This document shows positions 33,857-42,436 of a stretch of DNA of 64,000 nucleotides, in pieces. The translations under genes and the position numbers were made by a program. The notes beneath the pieces were generated by a model, which saw nothing but the letters and a program-made list of their open reading frames with translations, had not been told where the DNA came from and ran no database searches. The first letter of the stretch is position 1, and every line of letters begins with the position of its first letter. This DNA is from Dehalococcoidia bacterium (GTDB lineage Bacteria > Chloroflexota > Dehalococcoidia > Bin125), in NCBI GenBank assembly GCA_022825265.1, contig JAJDXE010000011.1, positions 157,968 to 221,967 on the forward strand, read 5' to 3'.

Positions 33857-34624
33857 ATGCTGCAGGTTGAGGGCGTCGGCAAGCGTTACGGCTCGGATGA
33901 AGCGGCGGTCGTCGCGCTCAGTGACGTCTCACTAACCGTTGGTGACGGCGAGTTCGTGGCGCTGGTCGGTCCCTCGGGGTGCGGTAAGACGACGCTGCTC
34001 AACCTGATCGCCGGATTGGACGATGCCGATGGCGGACGGATTGTCGTCGATGGCGAAACGCCGACGGCTGAGGAGCGACTGACTCGATTTGGTTACATGC
34101 CGCAGGAGGACATGCTCTTTCCCTGGCGCTCGGTCCTGGAGAACGTCTCGCTGGGGCTGGAGATCCAGGGCATCGGCAAGCGGGAGGCCAGGGAACGCGC
34201 CGCTGAGCTGTTTCCGCAGTTTGGACTCAGCGGATTCGAACATCGCCGACCGCATGAACTGTCCGGCGGCATGCGCCAACGAGCCAGTTTTCTGCGCACC
34301 TATCTGCTCGGCCGACCGTTTCTGCTGCTTGACGAACCGTTTGGGGCGCTGGACGCGATCACTCGTGGACAACTGCAATCTTGGCTCGCGGAGACGTGGA
34401 ATCGAGTTGGCGGCTCGGCGCTGCTCGTGACGCATGATCCGCATGAGGCGGTGGCGCTGTCGGACCGGGTCTACGTGATGTCGGCACGGCCGGGGCGGAT
34501 TACGAATGTCCTCGAAGTGGATATGCCTCGGCCGAGGACGGCTCGGGCGGCTGAGACCGAGGCGGCTCATCGGCTGATCGACTACCTCCGACATGAGACA
34601 GAAGCAGAGGAAGTGACCGCATGA
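33857..34624 (+). CDS. thiZ: ABC transporter ATP-binding protein (ThiZ-like)
   Basis: 255-residue ATPase of the taurine/nitrate/ThiZ subfamily. Walker A GPSGCGKTT near 38-46, Q-loop GYMPQEDMLFPWRSV, signature LSGGMRQRASFLRTYL, Walker B FLLLDEPFGALD and switch His VTHDPHEAVAL are all present. ATGA overlap with the permease gene that follows. Confidence 0.88.
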   Translation: MLQVEGVGKRYGSDEAAVVALSDVSLTVGDGEFVALVGPSGCGKTTLLNLIAGLDDADGGRIVVDGETPTAEERLTRFGYMPQEDMLFPWRSVLENVSLGLEIQGIGKREARERAAELFPQFGLSGFEHRRPHELSGGMRQRASFLRTYLLGRPFLLLDEPFGALDAITRGQLQSWLAETWNRVGGSALLVTHDPHEAVALSDRVYVMSARPGRITNVLEVDMPRPRTARAAETEAAHRLIDYLRHETEAEEVTA

Positions 34625-35403
34625 GCGGGCGAACGCTCCGGGGGGAGTTCGCGCTGAGCGTTGCCGCGCCGCTTGGGCTGGTGTTTTTCGTCCTGAGCGG
34701 CTGGCAGATCTATGTCTGGCTGTCCGATATCCGCCCTCAGACGCTGCCAGGACCGATTCGGATCGTGCGCGAGAGTGTTGAATCGGCCGGATCGATCTGG
34801 GCGCACTCGCTGGTCACGATGTCCGAGGTGGCGGCCGGCTTCGCGATCAGCATTGCCTGCGCCCTGGCACTGGGTCTCCTTCTTGATCTCTCGGCGCCGG
34901 TGCGGCGAGCGCTGTACCCGATCATCGTGGCGTCACAGACGATTCCGATTCCTGTGGTCGCGCCGCTGATGATCGTCTGGTTCGGATTCGGGGTGACGCC
35001 CAAGATCATCGTGATTGGCCTGTTTACTTTCGTGCCAATCGTGCTCGGGTTCGCGGCTGGTCTCGCCTCGACCGAACGTCCAACAATCAACCTGATGCGC
35101 AACTTCGGGGCCTCTCGCTGGCAGATGTATCGATACGTCAAGATTCCTGCGGCGCTGCCCGATCTGTTTACGGGCCTGCGAATCGCGGCCATCTATGCCG
35201 TTCTGGGTGCCATCTTCGGCGAGCTTGCCGGGGCGACCGACGGTCTAGGTATCTTTCTCGAGCAGTCGCGGTTGTCGTTCAGGACCGATCTGGTTTTCGG
35301 GGCGATCTTTGTCGTGGCGCTGCTCAGTTATCTGCTGTTCCTCGGCGTGGTGCTGATTGAGCGTCGGGCCATTCCCTGGCGGTTCCAGCGGCGGGCGTCA
35401 TGA
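34621..35403 (+). CDS. thiX: ABC transporter permease (ThiX-like)
   Basis: 260 residues with about six transmembrane helices (for example LSVAAPLGLVFFVLSGWQIY and GAIFVVALLSYLLFLGVVLI). The EAA loop is in ASRWQMYRYVKIPAALPDLF near 160-179, and the family start TLPGPIRIVRE is at about 40. Coupled to the ATPase upstream and the TenI-like gene downstream by 4-bp overlaps, so it belongs to the thiamine-precursor importer. Confidence 0.87.
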   Translation: MSGRTLRGEFALSVAAPLGLVFFVLSGWQIYVWLSDIRPQTLPGPIRIVRESVESAGSIWAHSLVTMSEVAAGFAISIACALALGLLLDLSAPVRRALYPIIVASQTIPIPVVAPLMIVWFGFGVTPKIIVIGLFTFVPIVLGFAAGLASTERPTINLMRNFGASRWQMYRYVKIPAALPDLFTGLRIAAIYAVLGAIFGELAGATDGLGIFLEQSRLSFRTDLVFGAIFVVALLSYLLFLGVVLIERRAIPWRFQRRAS

Positions 35404-36002
35404 TCCTGCACCGACTGATGCTGATCGCCGACCAGCGGGGCACGAATGGCCGTCCCTTGCCGGATGTGATTGTGCGCGCGGCCAATGGCGTCGGCGGACG
35501 GCTGATGGTGCAATTTCGCGAGCGTGAGTTGTCGGATGCGGAACTGATCGCTGTGATTCGCGCAGTCCAGCGGCGAGTCCCGCCACAGACGGTGTTGATG
35601 GTCAACAATCGACCGGATCTAGCGCGGGCCATGGAGATCGGCTTGCATTTGCCGGCTGCGGCTGAGTCGCCGGGTGGACAATACGCGCTGGTTGGCAGAT
35701 CGGTCCACGACGAGTCTGAAGCGGAGATAGCCCTCGGTGACGACGTCGATTATGCAATCGTCGGCACGATCTTCGAGACGGAGTCGCATCCTGGTCAGGT
35801 TGGCGCCGGACTGGAACATCTCAGCGCTATGCGGGATCTGCTGGGCAATGTGGCCTGTTACGGCATTGGCGGTATGACGATCGAGACCGCGCCGGCGGCG
35901 ATCGAGGCCGGCGCGTGGGGCGTTGCTGTGCGCAGCGCGATCCTGTCGGCTGATGATCCTTCGGAAGCGGCGTATCGGCTGCACAGTAGCCTGCCGGCAT
36001 GA
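35400..36002 (+). CDS. tenI: TenI-like thiazole tautomerase (ThiE-family fold)
   Basis: 200-residue TIM barrel of the ThiE/TenI family: LMLIADQRG at the start, MVQFRERELSDAELIAVIRA, MVNNRPDLARAMEIGLHLPA, VGRSVHDESEA, YAIVGTIFETESHPG and the phosphate loop YGIGGMTIETA. The H-L-P, G-R-S-V-H and F-E-T-x-S-H-P features match TenI, which converts the ThiG product to the aromatic thiazole tautomer, better than ThiE. A second weak thiamine-phosphate synthase is the alternative. Confidence 0.78.
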   Translation: MILHRLMLIADQRGTNGRPLPDVIVRAANGVGGRLMVQFRERELSDAELIAVIRAVQRRVPPQTVLMVNNRPDLARAMEIGLHLPAAAESPGGQYALVGRSVHDESEAEIALGDDVDYAIVGTIFETESHPGQVGAGLEHLSAMRDLLGNVACYGIGGMTIETAPAAIEAGAWGVAVRSAILSADDPSEAAYRLHSSLPA

Positions 36003-38968
36003 CGACGCAGCAGCCGCTGAGGACGGTGATTGAAGGCCGAACGCCTTCAAACTTCGGATCGGTCCAGCGGGCTCGGGCGATGCTCAACAACGGCCCGAAT
36101 GCGCTCACGGCAATCGAGCAAGACCTGCGTAGCGCCCTCCAAGATCCATCCGACGTCCTGATCGATCGACCCTCGCGACTGCTCTATGCGACCGATGCCT
36201 CACTCTATGAGATGGAGCCGGTCGCGGTCGTGTTTCCACGCACACCAGCGGACGCAGCCGCTGCGGTTGACGTCGCCAGAGGCCACGGTGTCCCTGTACT
36301 CCCGCGAGGCGGCGGCACGAGCCTGGCCGGGCAAGGCGTCAATCATGCAGTCGTGCTCGACTTCACTCGACATATGAATGCCGTTCTCGAGATCGACGCC
36401 GATCGACGCCTGGCTCGAGTGCAACCCGGACTGGTGCTTTCGGAACTGAACAAGGCAGCCCGGCCGTATGGCCTGCACTATCCGATCGACCCTTCAACGG
36501 CCAATAGGGCCACGATTGGCGGGGGGATCGGCAACAATTCCTGCGGCACGCACAGCGGTCTGTATGGGAAGACGGTTGACGTTGTTGAGTCGATGGATGT
36601 CATCCTGTCGGATGGCGAGAGGCTGCGCTTCGACCAGGTCGACGAGCGACGGCTGCGCGCATTGATGGATGCCGGCGGGCGAGAGGGACGGCTTTACCGC
36701 GACCTGCGTGAACTGGCCGAGCGGGAACGCGCTGAGATCGGCGAGCGATTTCCGGACATCCCCCGCCGAGTCTCGGGATACAACCTCGAGACGCTGCTCG
36801 ATCCTGAGGGCGTCAACCTGTCGCAGATGGTGGTCGGCTCGGAGGGCACGCTGGCGGTGGTCACGGAGGCGACGGTGCAGCTCGCGCCGTTGCCGGCTCG
36901 CCGGGGGATTCTGGCAGCGCACTTCGGCACCCTGATCGAGGCGGCCGAGGCGACGGTCGCTGCAAACTCGCACAAGCCAGCTGCGATCGAACTGGTCGAC
37001 GACATCATCATCGAGCGCTGCCGCTCGAGTGTTGGCTACGCGCCGCTGGCTGAGTTCGTCATCGGCGAGCCGGGCGCGATCCTGCTGATCGAGTGCTTTG
37101 CCGACAACGACGCCGACCTCGTCTCTCAGCTCCGCACTATCCAATCGGAGTTGGAGTCGCGGGGCATGGGCTACGCCTTCGTGACGGAGACCGATCCGGC
37201 AGCGCAGGCTCGGATGTGGCAGATGCGTCAGGCCGGGCTGGGGCTGTTGATGTCGATGCACGGGGATCCGAAGCCGGGAGCGTTCGTCGAGGACACGGCG
37301 GTCCCACCTGAGCGACTGCCAGAATTCGTCGCAAGGTTCGATGCCGCCGTGCGGGCGAAGGGGTTGCGTGCTGGTTACTACGGTCACGCCGCTGCGGGCT
37401 GTTTGCACATCCGGCCCGTGGTCAATGTCAAAGATCCGGTTGGCCTGGACCAGACGGAGGCGCTGGCATCGGAGATCGCCGACCTGGTCGTCGAGTTCGG
37501 CGGATCGCTCTCGGGCGAGCACGGCGACGGGATCGTGCGCGGCGCGTTCATGGAGAAGATGTTCGGCCCGCGCCTGGTTGAGGCGTTCCGCGAGGCCAAG
37601 CAGATCTTCGACGCGGATGGCCTGCTCAATCCGGGCAAGATCATCGACACGCCGCCGTTCCGCGACAACCTGCGGCTCAGCCCGGAGACGATCAATCACG
37701 AACCGTACGGTTGGCTCGATTTCTCGTCCGAGGGCGGGCTCGCCCGCGCGGTTGAGATGTGCAATGGGCAGGGCGCCTGCCGCAAGTTCGACGGTGGGAT
37801 GTGTCCCTCATTCATGGTCACCCAAGACGAGGAGCACTCGACCCGGGGGCGCGCCAACCTGCTGCGGCAGGTGCTCAACGGGGCGATGCCGCTGGAGGAA
37901 CTCTCCGGCGACCGATTGCACGACGCCCTCGATCTGTGCGTCGAGTGCAAAGCCTGCAAAGCCGAGTGTCCTTCGGGGGTGGATCTGGCCAAGATCAAGT
38001 ACGAGGTCCTCGCGCACCGACATCGAGAGCATGGCGTACCGCTGCGCGATCGCGCGTTTGCCAACATCTCCTCGCTGCTTCGAGCCGGTTCGTTCGCTCC
38101 AACGCTTGCCAATCTGGTTGCGTCGACTCCGATTGCGAAGTTTGCGCTGCGACGGCTCGGAGTGAACACATCACGGTCGATGCCGCGGCTGGCGCCTGAG
38201 ACGTTTAATCAGTGGTTTCGGAAGCGCGTGGCTCGGGCAGACCAGTCGGTGCGAGGCGACGTGGTGTTGTTCGACGACACGTTCACCAACTTCGTTCATC
38301 CCGAGGTGGGGATTGCCGCGACCACGATCATCGAGGCGCTGGGCTACCGGGTGATCCGGGTTGAGAACCGCGCCTGTTGCGGACGGCCTTCGATCTCGAA
38401 AGGCCTGCTCGACGACGCTCGATCACTCGCAGAGCGCAACGTGTCGGCGCTGGTCGAGTTTGCGGAGTCGGGGGCGCCGATCGTTGGCACGGAGCCTTCC
38501 TGCCTGCTGACTTTGCGCGATGAGTATCCGCTGCTGCTGCGCAACGAAGCTGCCTCACGTGTGGCTGCTCGGGCGCTGTTGTTTGATGAGTGGCTGGCCA
38601 GGGAGTTGGAAGCGCAGGACGTTGGAGCGATCTTTGCGGGCGAGCATGGACCGTTGATGCTGCACGCGCACTGTCATCAGAAGGCGCTGGCCGGCTTTGA
38701 CCAGACCCTGGCGGTGCTGCGGCGAGCGGGTTATGAGGCGGAAGTGATCGACAGCGGATGCTGCGGGATGGCGGGGTCGTTTGGCTTCGAGGCGGAACAC
38801 CACGAGATGTCGAGACGGATGGGCGAACTGCGCCTGTTTCCGGCGATCCGGTCGGCCAGGCACATCCCGGTCGCGGTGACGGGCGTGTCGTGCCGACAGC
38901 AGATTGGACACTTTACCGACGCGCAGCCTCGACACGTGGTGGAGTACCTGGCGGATGCATTGAGGTAG
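35999..38968 (+). CDS. FAD-linked oxidase fused to Fe-S/CCG domains (GlcD-GlcF-like)
   Basis: 989-residue fusion. Residues ~60-560 are a PCMH-type FAD domain plus FAD-oxidase C-terminal domain: LPRGGGTSLAGQGVNHAVVL, GGGIGNNSCGTHSGLYGKTV, VVGSEGTLAVVTEA and YYGHAAAGCLHIRPV. Residues ~590-680 bind two Fe-S clusters (CNGQGACRKFDGGMCPSF and CVECKACKAECPSGVDLAK). Two CCG domains follow (CCGRPSISKGLL and SGCCGMAGSFGFEAEHHEMS). This layout is found in D-lactate, glycolate or D-2-hydroxyglutarate dehydrogenases that feed electrons to quinone. ATG overlaps tenI by four bases; a later ATG at 36080 is possible. Substrate not determinable. Confidence 0.85.
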   Translation: MTTQQPLRTVIEGRTPSNFGSVQRARAMLNNGPNALTAIEQDLRSALQDPSDVLIDRPSRLLYATDASLYEMEPVAVVFPRTPADAAAAVDVARGHGVPVLPRGGGTSLAGQGVNHAVVLDFTRHMNAVLEIDADRRLARVQPGLVLSELNKAARPYGLHYPIDPSTANRATIGGGIGNNSCGTHSGLYGKTVDVVESMDVILSDGERLRFDQVDERRLRALMDAGGREGRLYRDLRELAERERAEIGERFPDIPRRVSGYNLETLLDPEGVNLSQMVVGSEGTLAVVTEATVQLAPLPARRGILAAHFGTLIEAAEATVAANSHKPAAIELVDDIIIERCRSSVGYAPLAEFVIGEPGAILLIECFADNDADLVSQLRTIQSELESRGMGYAFVTETDPAAQARMWQMRQAGLGLLMSMHGDPKPGAFVEDTAVPPERLPEFVARFDAAVRAKGLRAGYYGHAAAGCLHIRPVVNVKDPVGLDQTEALASEIADLVVEFGGSLSGEHGDGIVRGAFMEKMFGPRLVEAFREAKQIFDADGLLNPGKIIDTPPFRDNLRLSPETINHEPYGWLDFSSEGGLARAVEMCNGQGACRKFDGGMCPSFMVTQDEEHSTRGRANLLRQVLNGAMPLEELSGDRLHDALDLCVECKACKAECPSGVDLAKIKYEVLAHRHREHGVPLRDRAFANISSLLRAGSFAPTLANLVASTPIAKFALRRLGVNTSRSMPRLAPETFNQWFRKRVARADQSVRGDVVLFDDTFTNFVHPEVGIAATTIIEALGYRVIRVENRACCGRPSISKGLLDDARSLAERNVSALVEFAESGAPIVGTEPSCLLTLRDEYPLLLRNEAASRVAARALLFDEWLARELEAQDVGAIFAGEHGPLMLHAHCHQKALAGFDQTLAVLRRAGYEAEVIDSGCCGMAGSFGFEAEHHEMSRRMGELRLFPAIRSARHIPVAVTGVSCRQQIGHFTDAQPRHVVEYLADALR

Positions 38969-39002
38969 CTGGGAAGTAGCTGGGAGGTAGTCGGGACGGG
39001 GT

Positions 39003-39078
39003 TGGTGCCGAGGGGCAGAGTCGAACTGCCGACACCACGATTTTCAGTCGTGTGCTCTACCAACTGAGCTACCTCGGC
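39003..39078 (-). tRNA. tRNA-Phe (anticodon GAA)
   Basis: Minus strand: acceptor GCCGAGG/CCTCGGC with encoded CCA, D-arm GCTCAGTTGGTAGAGC, anticodon stem-loop ACGACTGAAAATCGT giving GAA, and T-arm with TTCGACT. 76 bases. Confidence 0.96.
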
Positions 39079-39121
39079 GCGATAGCTGACTCAGCATACA
39101 CTCAGACCGGCAATTTGGAGG

Positions 39122-39823
39122 TCAGGCCTCGACCCTCGACATGCCCTCGACGGTCGGCATGACGGCTCGGCGCACATGCTCGAAGACCTCTTCGATCGTG
39201 CCGCGCGCATCGACGACGTCCCAGTCGTATCGGTCGGCCATGACCGACATCTCGTGCAACTGCTCGCGCTGGTGCTGCATGAAGCCGTCGTAGATGCTGC
39301 GGTCGTGCAGGTAGTCGCCGCCCGATTCCCAGAAGTCGAAGCCGCGCTCGAGGATGCGCAGGACGAGGTCCTCGGCGTCGATGTCCAGGTAGATCACCTG
39401 GTCGGGGATCAGGGCGAAGCCGTAGATCTGCTCGAGCCATTCGCGAGCCGCGCCGCGCACGACCGCGCGGGCCATGAGGGAAAAAATGTAACGGTCGGCC
39501 AAGACGACCATGCCCGCCTGCAAGGCGGGCAGCATGATTCGCTCGAAGCGGTCCCAGAAGTCTGTGGCGTAGAAGAGGTTGAGCGTGATCGGGTCGAGCG
39601 TGTGGCCTTCCTTGGCCTGGTCGATGCCGGGTCCGACCAGCGGCGAGCGTCGCAGTCCGCTGTCGACGACGCCCCAGCCGTTGGCCTCGAGGTACTCCTT
39701 GAGGATGGAGATGATCGTTGAGCGACCGACTCCGTCGGTGCCTTCGATCGCGATCAGGCGGCCGGGCAACCAGTCCTGATCGATGCCAGGAGGCGGTTCG
39801 CCGTAGAATCTGACCTCGGTCAC
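39122..39823 (-). CDS. Thymidylate-kinase-like protein with altered P-loop
   Basis: 233 residues of the dTMP kinase fold. The P-loop reads EGTDGVGRST at about 27-36: the Walker A lysine is replaced by arginine. The rest is conserved, including LADRYIFSLMARAVVRGAAR (the D-R-Y motif) near 109 and VIYLDIDAEDLVLRILERG. It is the second of two tandem paralogues, overlapping the canonical copy by four bases (GTGA), so the two are co-translated. It may be a partner or regulatory subunit, or a kinase with unusual phosphate binding. Confidence 0.75.
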   Translation of the reverse strand: MTEVRFYGEPPPGIDQDWLPGRLIAIEGTDGVGRSTIISILKEYLEANGWGVVDSGLRRSPLVGPGIDQAKEGHTLDPITLNLFYATDFWDRFERIMLPALQAGMVVLADRYIFSLMARAVVRGAAREWLEQIYGFALIPDQVIYLDIDAEDLVLRILERGFDFWESGGDYLHDRSIYDGFMQHQREQLHEMSVMADRYDWDVVDARGTIEEVFEHVRRAVMPTVEGMSRVEA

Positions 39824-40560
39824 AGGCCACCCCCGGCGGCAAGGGCGGCATATCCAGTGTGCAGATGGGGAGGCACCTTGGTGATTTCGCGCTGAGGCAT
39901 ATCCACGAGCAGCGGCTCGACCAGTTCGCGTACCAACACCTGCTGGCTGACGAGCGATTGGTGTGCGTCGACTCGGGTGATGTCGTATTCCTCGCAGAGG
40001 GCGTCGTACTCCTCGAGGATTCGGCCCTGGAAGAGGCGGAAGGATTCGTGGACATCCTCGGACAGACCGAGGTCCATGCCAGCCTCGTAGAACTTGATCT
40101 CGGCGCGCGCGGCGGCGATCCGTCGGATCGACTCATCCAGCGAGACATGGAAGTAGAGCGCCAGGTTCGGCGGCGGGGCGAAGGCGTAGAGGTCGCGGAC
40201 CCACTTGCGGTTGACGCCGCGTGCGGCGTCACGGGCGAAGGCGGTGTAGACGTAGCGGTCGGCGAGGACGATGACGCCCGCCTGGAGCGCGGGCAGAATC
40301 TGCGAGTGAGTCCGGCTGGCGAAATCGGCTGCGTGGATGAGGCTGAACGACATCGGCGTCAGGAGTTGCTTGCGCTTGCCGCGCTTGGTCGTGTCACGAA
40401 CGATCGGCGAGGAGTTCCACTCGGTGAAGACGGTGACGTAGCCCTCGCTGCGCAGCCACTTGTGGAGGAGGTCGAGCTGGGTGCTCTTGCCGGAGCCGTC
40501 AATGCCCTCAACGACGATCAAGCGGCCAGGCAGGTCTGAAAAGTCTGAGGACGTCGTCAC
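39820..40560 (-). CDS. tmk: Thymidylate kinase (dTMP kinase family)
   Basis: Phosphorylates dTMP to dTDP. I start at GTG 40560 (MTTSSDFSDLPGRLIVVEGI), with AAGGGA about nine bases upstream; the frame runs a further 75 bp upstream. The P-loop VEGIDGSGKST is canonical and LADRYVYTAFARDAARG supplies the D-R-Y motif. 246 residues, longer than usual because of a C-terminal extension of about 30 residues ending AALAAGGGL. The lid region differs from E. coli-type enzymes. Coupled to the P-loop-altered paralogue. Confidence 0.75.
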   Translation of the reverse strand: MTTSSDFSDLPGRLIVVEGIDGSGKSTQLDLLHKWLRSEGYVTVFTEWNSSPIVRDTTKRGKRKQLLTPMSFSLIHAADFASRTHSQILPALQAGVIVLADRYVYTAFARDAARGVNRKWVRDLYAFAPPPNLALYFHVSLDESIRRIAAARAEIKFYEAGMDLGLSEDVHESFRLFQGRILEEYDALCEEYDITRVDAHQSLVSQQVLVRELVEPLLVDMPQREITKVPPHLHTGYAALAAGGGL

Positions 40561-40690
40561 GGTCTGTTCCCTTCGTGGATCGCGGCCTCGCCGTTCGCTC
40601 GCCCGGCAGCTTGAGGGGTCCATCCACTCCACCACAGGCTAGCGAACCGAACAACGCTCGCTTGGCTTTCCGAGGAGTGGGGCCAGTCGT

Positions 40691-40829
40691 GTTCAGGTGT
40701 TCAGGTGAATTTTTTCTTTTCGATGTCTGGGGCGATGATCTCCAGTGTTTTATCGGGGATCGGGTGTTCAGGTTGTTCAGGTTTGTTCAGTCATATTCAG
40801 TCGTGTCCAGTCATGTCCAGCATGTTCAG
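40691..40829. repeat. Short tandem array of GTTCAG units at about 10-bp spacing
   Basis: GTTCAG-type hexamers (GTTCAG, ATTCAG, GTCCAG) occur at 40691, 40699, 40766, 40775, 40785, 40795, 40805, 40815 and 40824. The last seven are spaced 9-10 bases apart, with related spacers (GTTT, TCAT, TCGT). The array occupies the otherwise gene-free interval 40561-41052 upstream of the tmk pair (minus strand) and beyond tRNA-Ala; nothing else was recognised in that interval. Confidence 0.7.
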
Positions 40830-41052
40830 CCCTTGCGCGCCCGATGGCCGAGCGGAAGCGAAGCGATGCTGTGGGTCGGAGTGAGGACGGACATGACGTT
40901 GCGTTCCGGTTGAGAGCGATTGGCCTGATCATAATATCCGAACTTCGGTTCTCTGCATGGCGGTCATGGCGTTGCTTGCGATACAGAAGCGGCTCAGCAG
41001 ATCGGTGCGAGCCCGCGAACGTCAACTCGAAGGTTCTTGGTGTTGTCCAGGG

Positions 41053-41128
<76 letters not shown>

Positions 41129-41186
41129 ACGACATTGCCCGGACTGCGCCGGACGCCCTCAGCGTACAGCCGCGCTGCGCTGCGGT

Positions 41187-41708
41187 TCAATCAACCGCTT
41201 CATCGTCCGGCAGCAGCCCGTCGGGCAGATCGACTGTCATCGTCCCCGCCTCAACGTCAACGCCGACCACCACATCGCGCAAGGCCGGCACCAACAGATC
41301 GCGACGAGTGCCCCGGTCGACGATGTAGACATCGTTCGCTCCGGTCTGCAGCACCTCGCGGACATTTCCCAACTGATCGCCTCCGACCGTGACGACGCGC
41401 AGGCCCTCAATCTCGTCGATGTACCAGAAGGCTTCGCTGGTCCTCGGCCGCTCGTCCTCGGGAATCTCGATCAGTTCGCCGCGCAACGACTCAGCCGACT
41501 CCCGATCGGCGACGCCCTCGATGTAGAGATAGACGCGCCCCTTCTGCCAGTTCGACCGAGCCACGGTCCGCGACAGCCCGGAGATGAAGACACGCGCGCC
41601 GGGCTCGAACCGCTCCGGGAAGTCGGTCAGCGGCCGCGCCTTGATTTCACCCTTGAGTCCACGCGGACGCTCGATCAAGCCGATCGCGCGATAGCCGTCG
41701 CGCGGCAT
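41187..41708 (-). CDS. rimM: Ribosome maturation factor RimM
   Basis: Assists 30S head assembly around S19. I place the start at the ATG at 41708 because GAGG lies five bases upstream; an in-frame ATG at 41747 would add 13 residues. 173 residues. The N-terminal domain has IGLIERPRGLKGEIKARPLT and the PRC-barrel domain has EAFWYIDEIEGLRVVTVGG with VYIVDRGTRRDLLVPAL. Last gene of the ffh-rpsP-khpA-rimM group, the usual companion of S16. Confidence 0.92.
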   Translation of the reverse strand: MPRDGYRAIGLIERPRGLKGEIKARPLTDFPERFEPGARVFISGLSRTVARSNWQKGRVYLYIEGVADRESAESLRGELIEIPEDERPRTSEAFWYIDEIEGLRVVTVGGDQLGNVREVLQTGANDVYIVDRGTRRDLLVPALRDVVVGVDVEAGTMTVDLPDGLLPDDEAVD

Positions 41709-41795
41709 CCGATCCTCGGTCTGGGAGCGTCCTAGCCGGAACGCCATCGGTCTGCCGGCCTTGCTAGCTTCGGGCCAGTCTCGGGCCAGTGTCGG

Positions 41796-42023
41796 TTATC
41801 GAATGTCGAGCGAGGTGTCGACGGCCCGAGTGTGCCCGGACACCGAGAGCAACGTCCGCATCGCCATCGCCAGGCGGCCCTCGCGGCCGATGATGCGGCC
41901 CATGTCATCCTCGTGGACGTTGAGCTGGATCGCCACGTGATCGCCGTTCTCGACCCGCTCAACGTGGACGGCGTCGGGATCGTCAACCATCCACTTGGCG
42001 ACGTACTCGATGAAATCTTCCAT
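41796..42023 (-). CDS. khpA: KH-domain RNA-binding protein KhpA
   Basis: 75-residue single KH domain with the GRIIGREGR loop (G-x-x-G) near 42-50, preceded by VAIQLNVHEDDM and followed by AMAMRTLLSV. KhpA partners with KhpB in RNA binding linked to cell size and division in several bacteria. Sits between rpsP and rimM, its normal position. Confidence 0.93.
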   Translation of the reverse strand: MEDFIEYVAKWMVDDPDAVHVERVENGDHVAIQLNVHEDDMGRIIGREGRLAMAMRTLLSVSGHTRAVDTSLDIR

Positions 42024-42043
42024 CAGGACACTCGATCGTTGGG

Positions 42044-42361
42044 TTACTCAGAGGATGCGGCGGCGGCAGCAGCGGCCCGCTTGGCGTCGGCGCGCTTGCT
42101 GCGAGGCTTGGGCTGCCACGGCTCGATCAGGCCTTCCTTGGCCAGGAAGCGATGCACCGTCTCGGTCGGCTGAGCGCCGTGCGAGAGCCAGTGTTTGGCC
42201 CGCTCGGCATCGATCTCAAACGTGGCCGGATCGGTCAGCGGGTCGTAGTGACCCAGATTCTCGACAAATCGTCCGTCGCGCGGCTTGCGCGAGTCCTGGA
42301 CGACCACGCGATAGAAGGGCCGTCCCTTGCGCCCGTGACGGGCCAATCGAATTTTCAGCAT
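42044..42361 (-). CDS. rpsP: 30S ribosomal protein S16
   Basis: 105 residues. MLKIRLARHGRKGRPFYRVV is the typical N-terminus, followed by DSRKPRDGRFVENLGHYDPL and ERAKHWLSHGAQPTETVHRF. The tail is A/K-rich (KRAAAAAAASSE). Between ffh and khpA in the conserved order. Confidence 0.96.
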   Translation of the reverse strand: MLKIRLARHGRKGRPFYRVVVQDSRKPRDGRFVENLGHYDPLTDPATFEIDAERAKHWLSHGAQPTETVHRFLAKEGLIEPWQPKPRSKRADAKRAAAAAAASSE

Positions 42362-42436
42362 GTGCTCAGCTCTGCCTGCGTCTCGTTCGTTGCTATCGAT
42401 CCAGCCTAGACCGATCCCGCGATTGGCGCTGTCGCC

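Noticed and set aside
40691..40829. CRISPR array
   Set aside because: The repeat unit is about 10 bp with 3-4 bp spacers and there are no cas genes; this is not CRISPR architecture.
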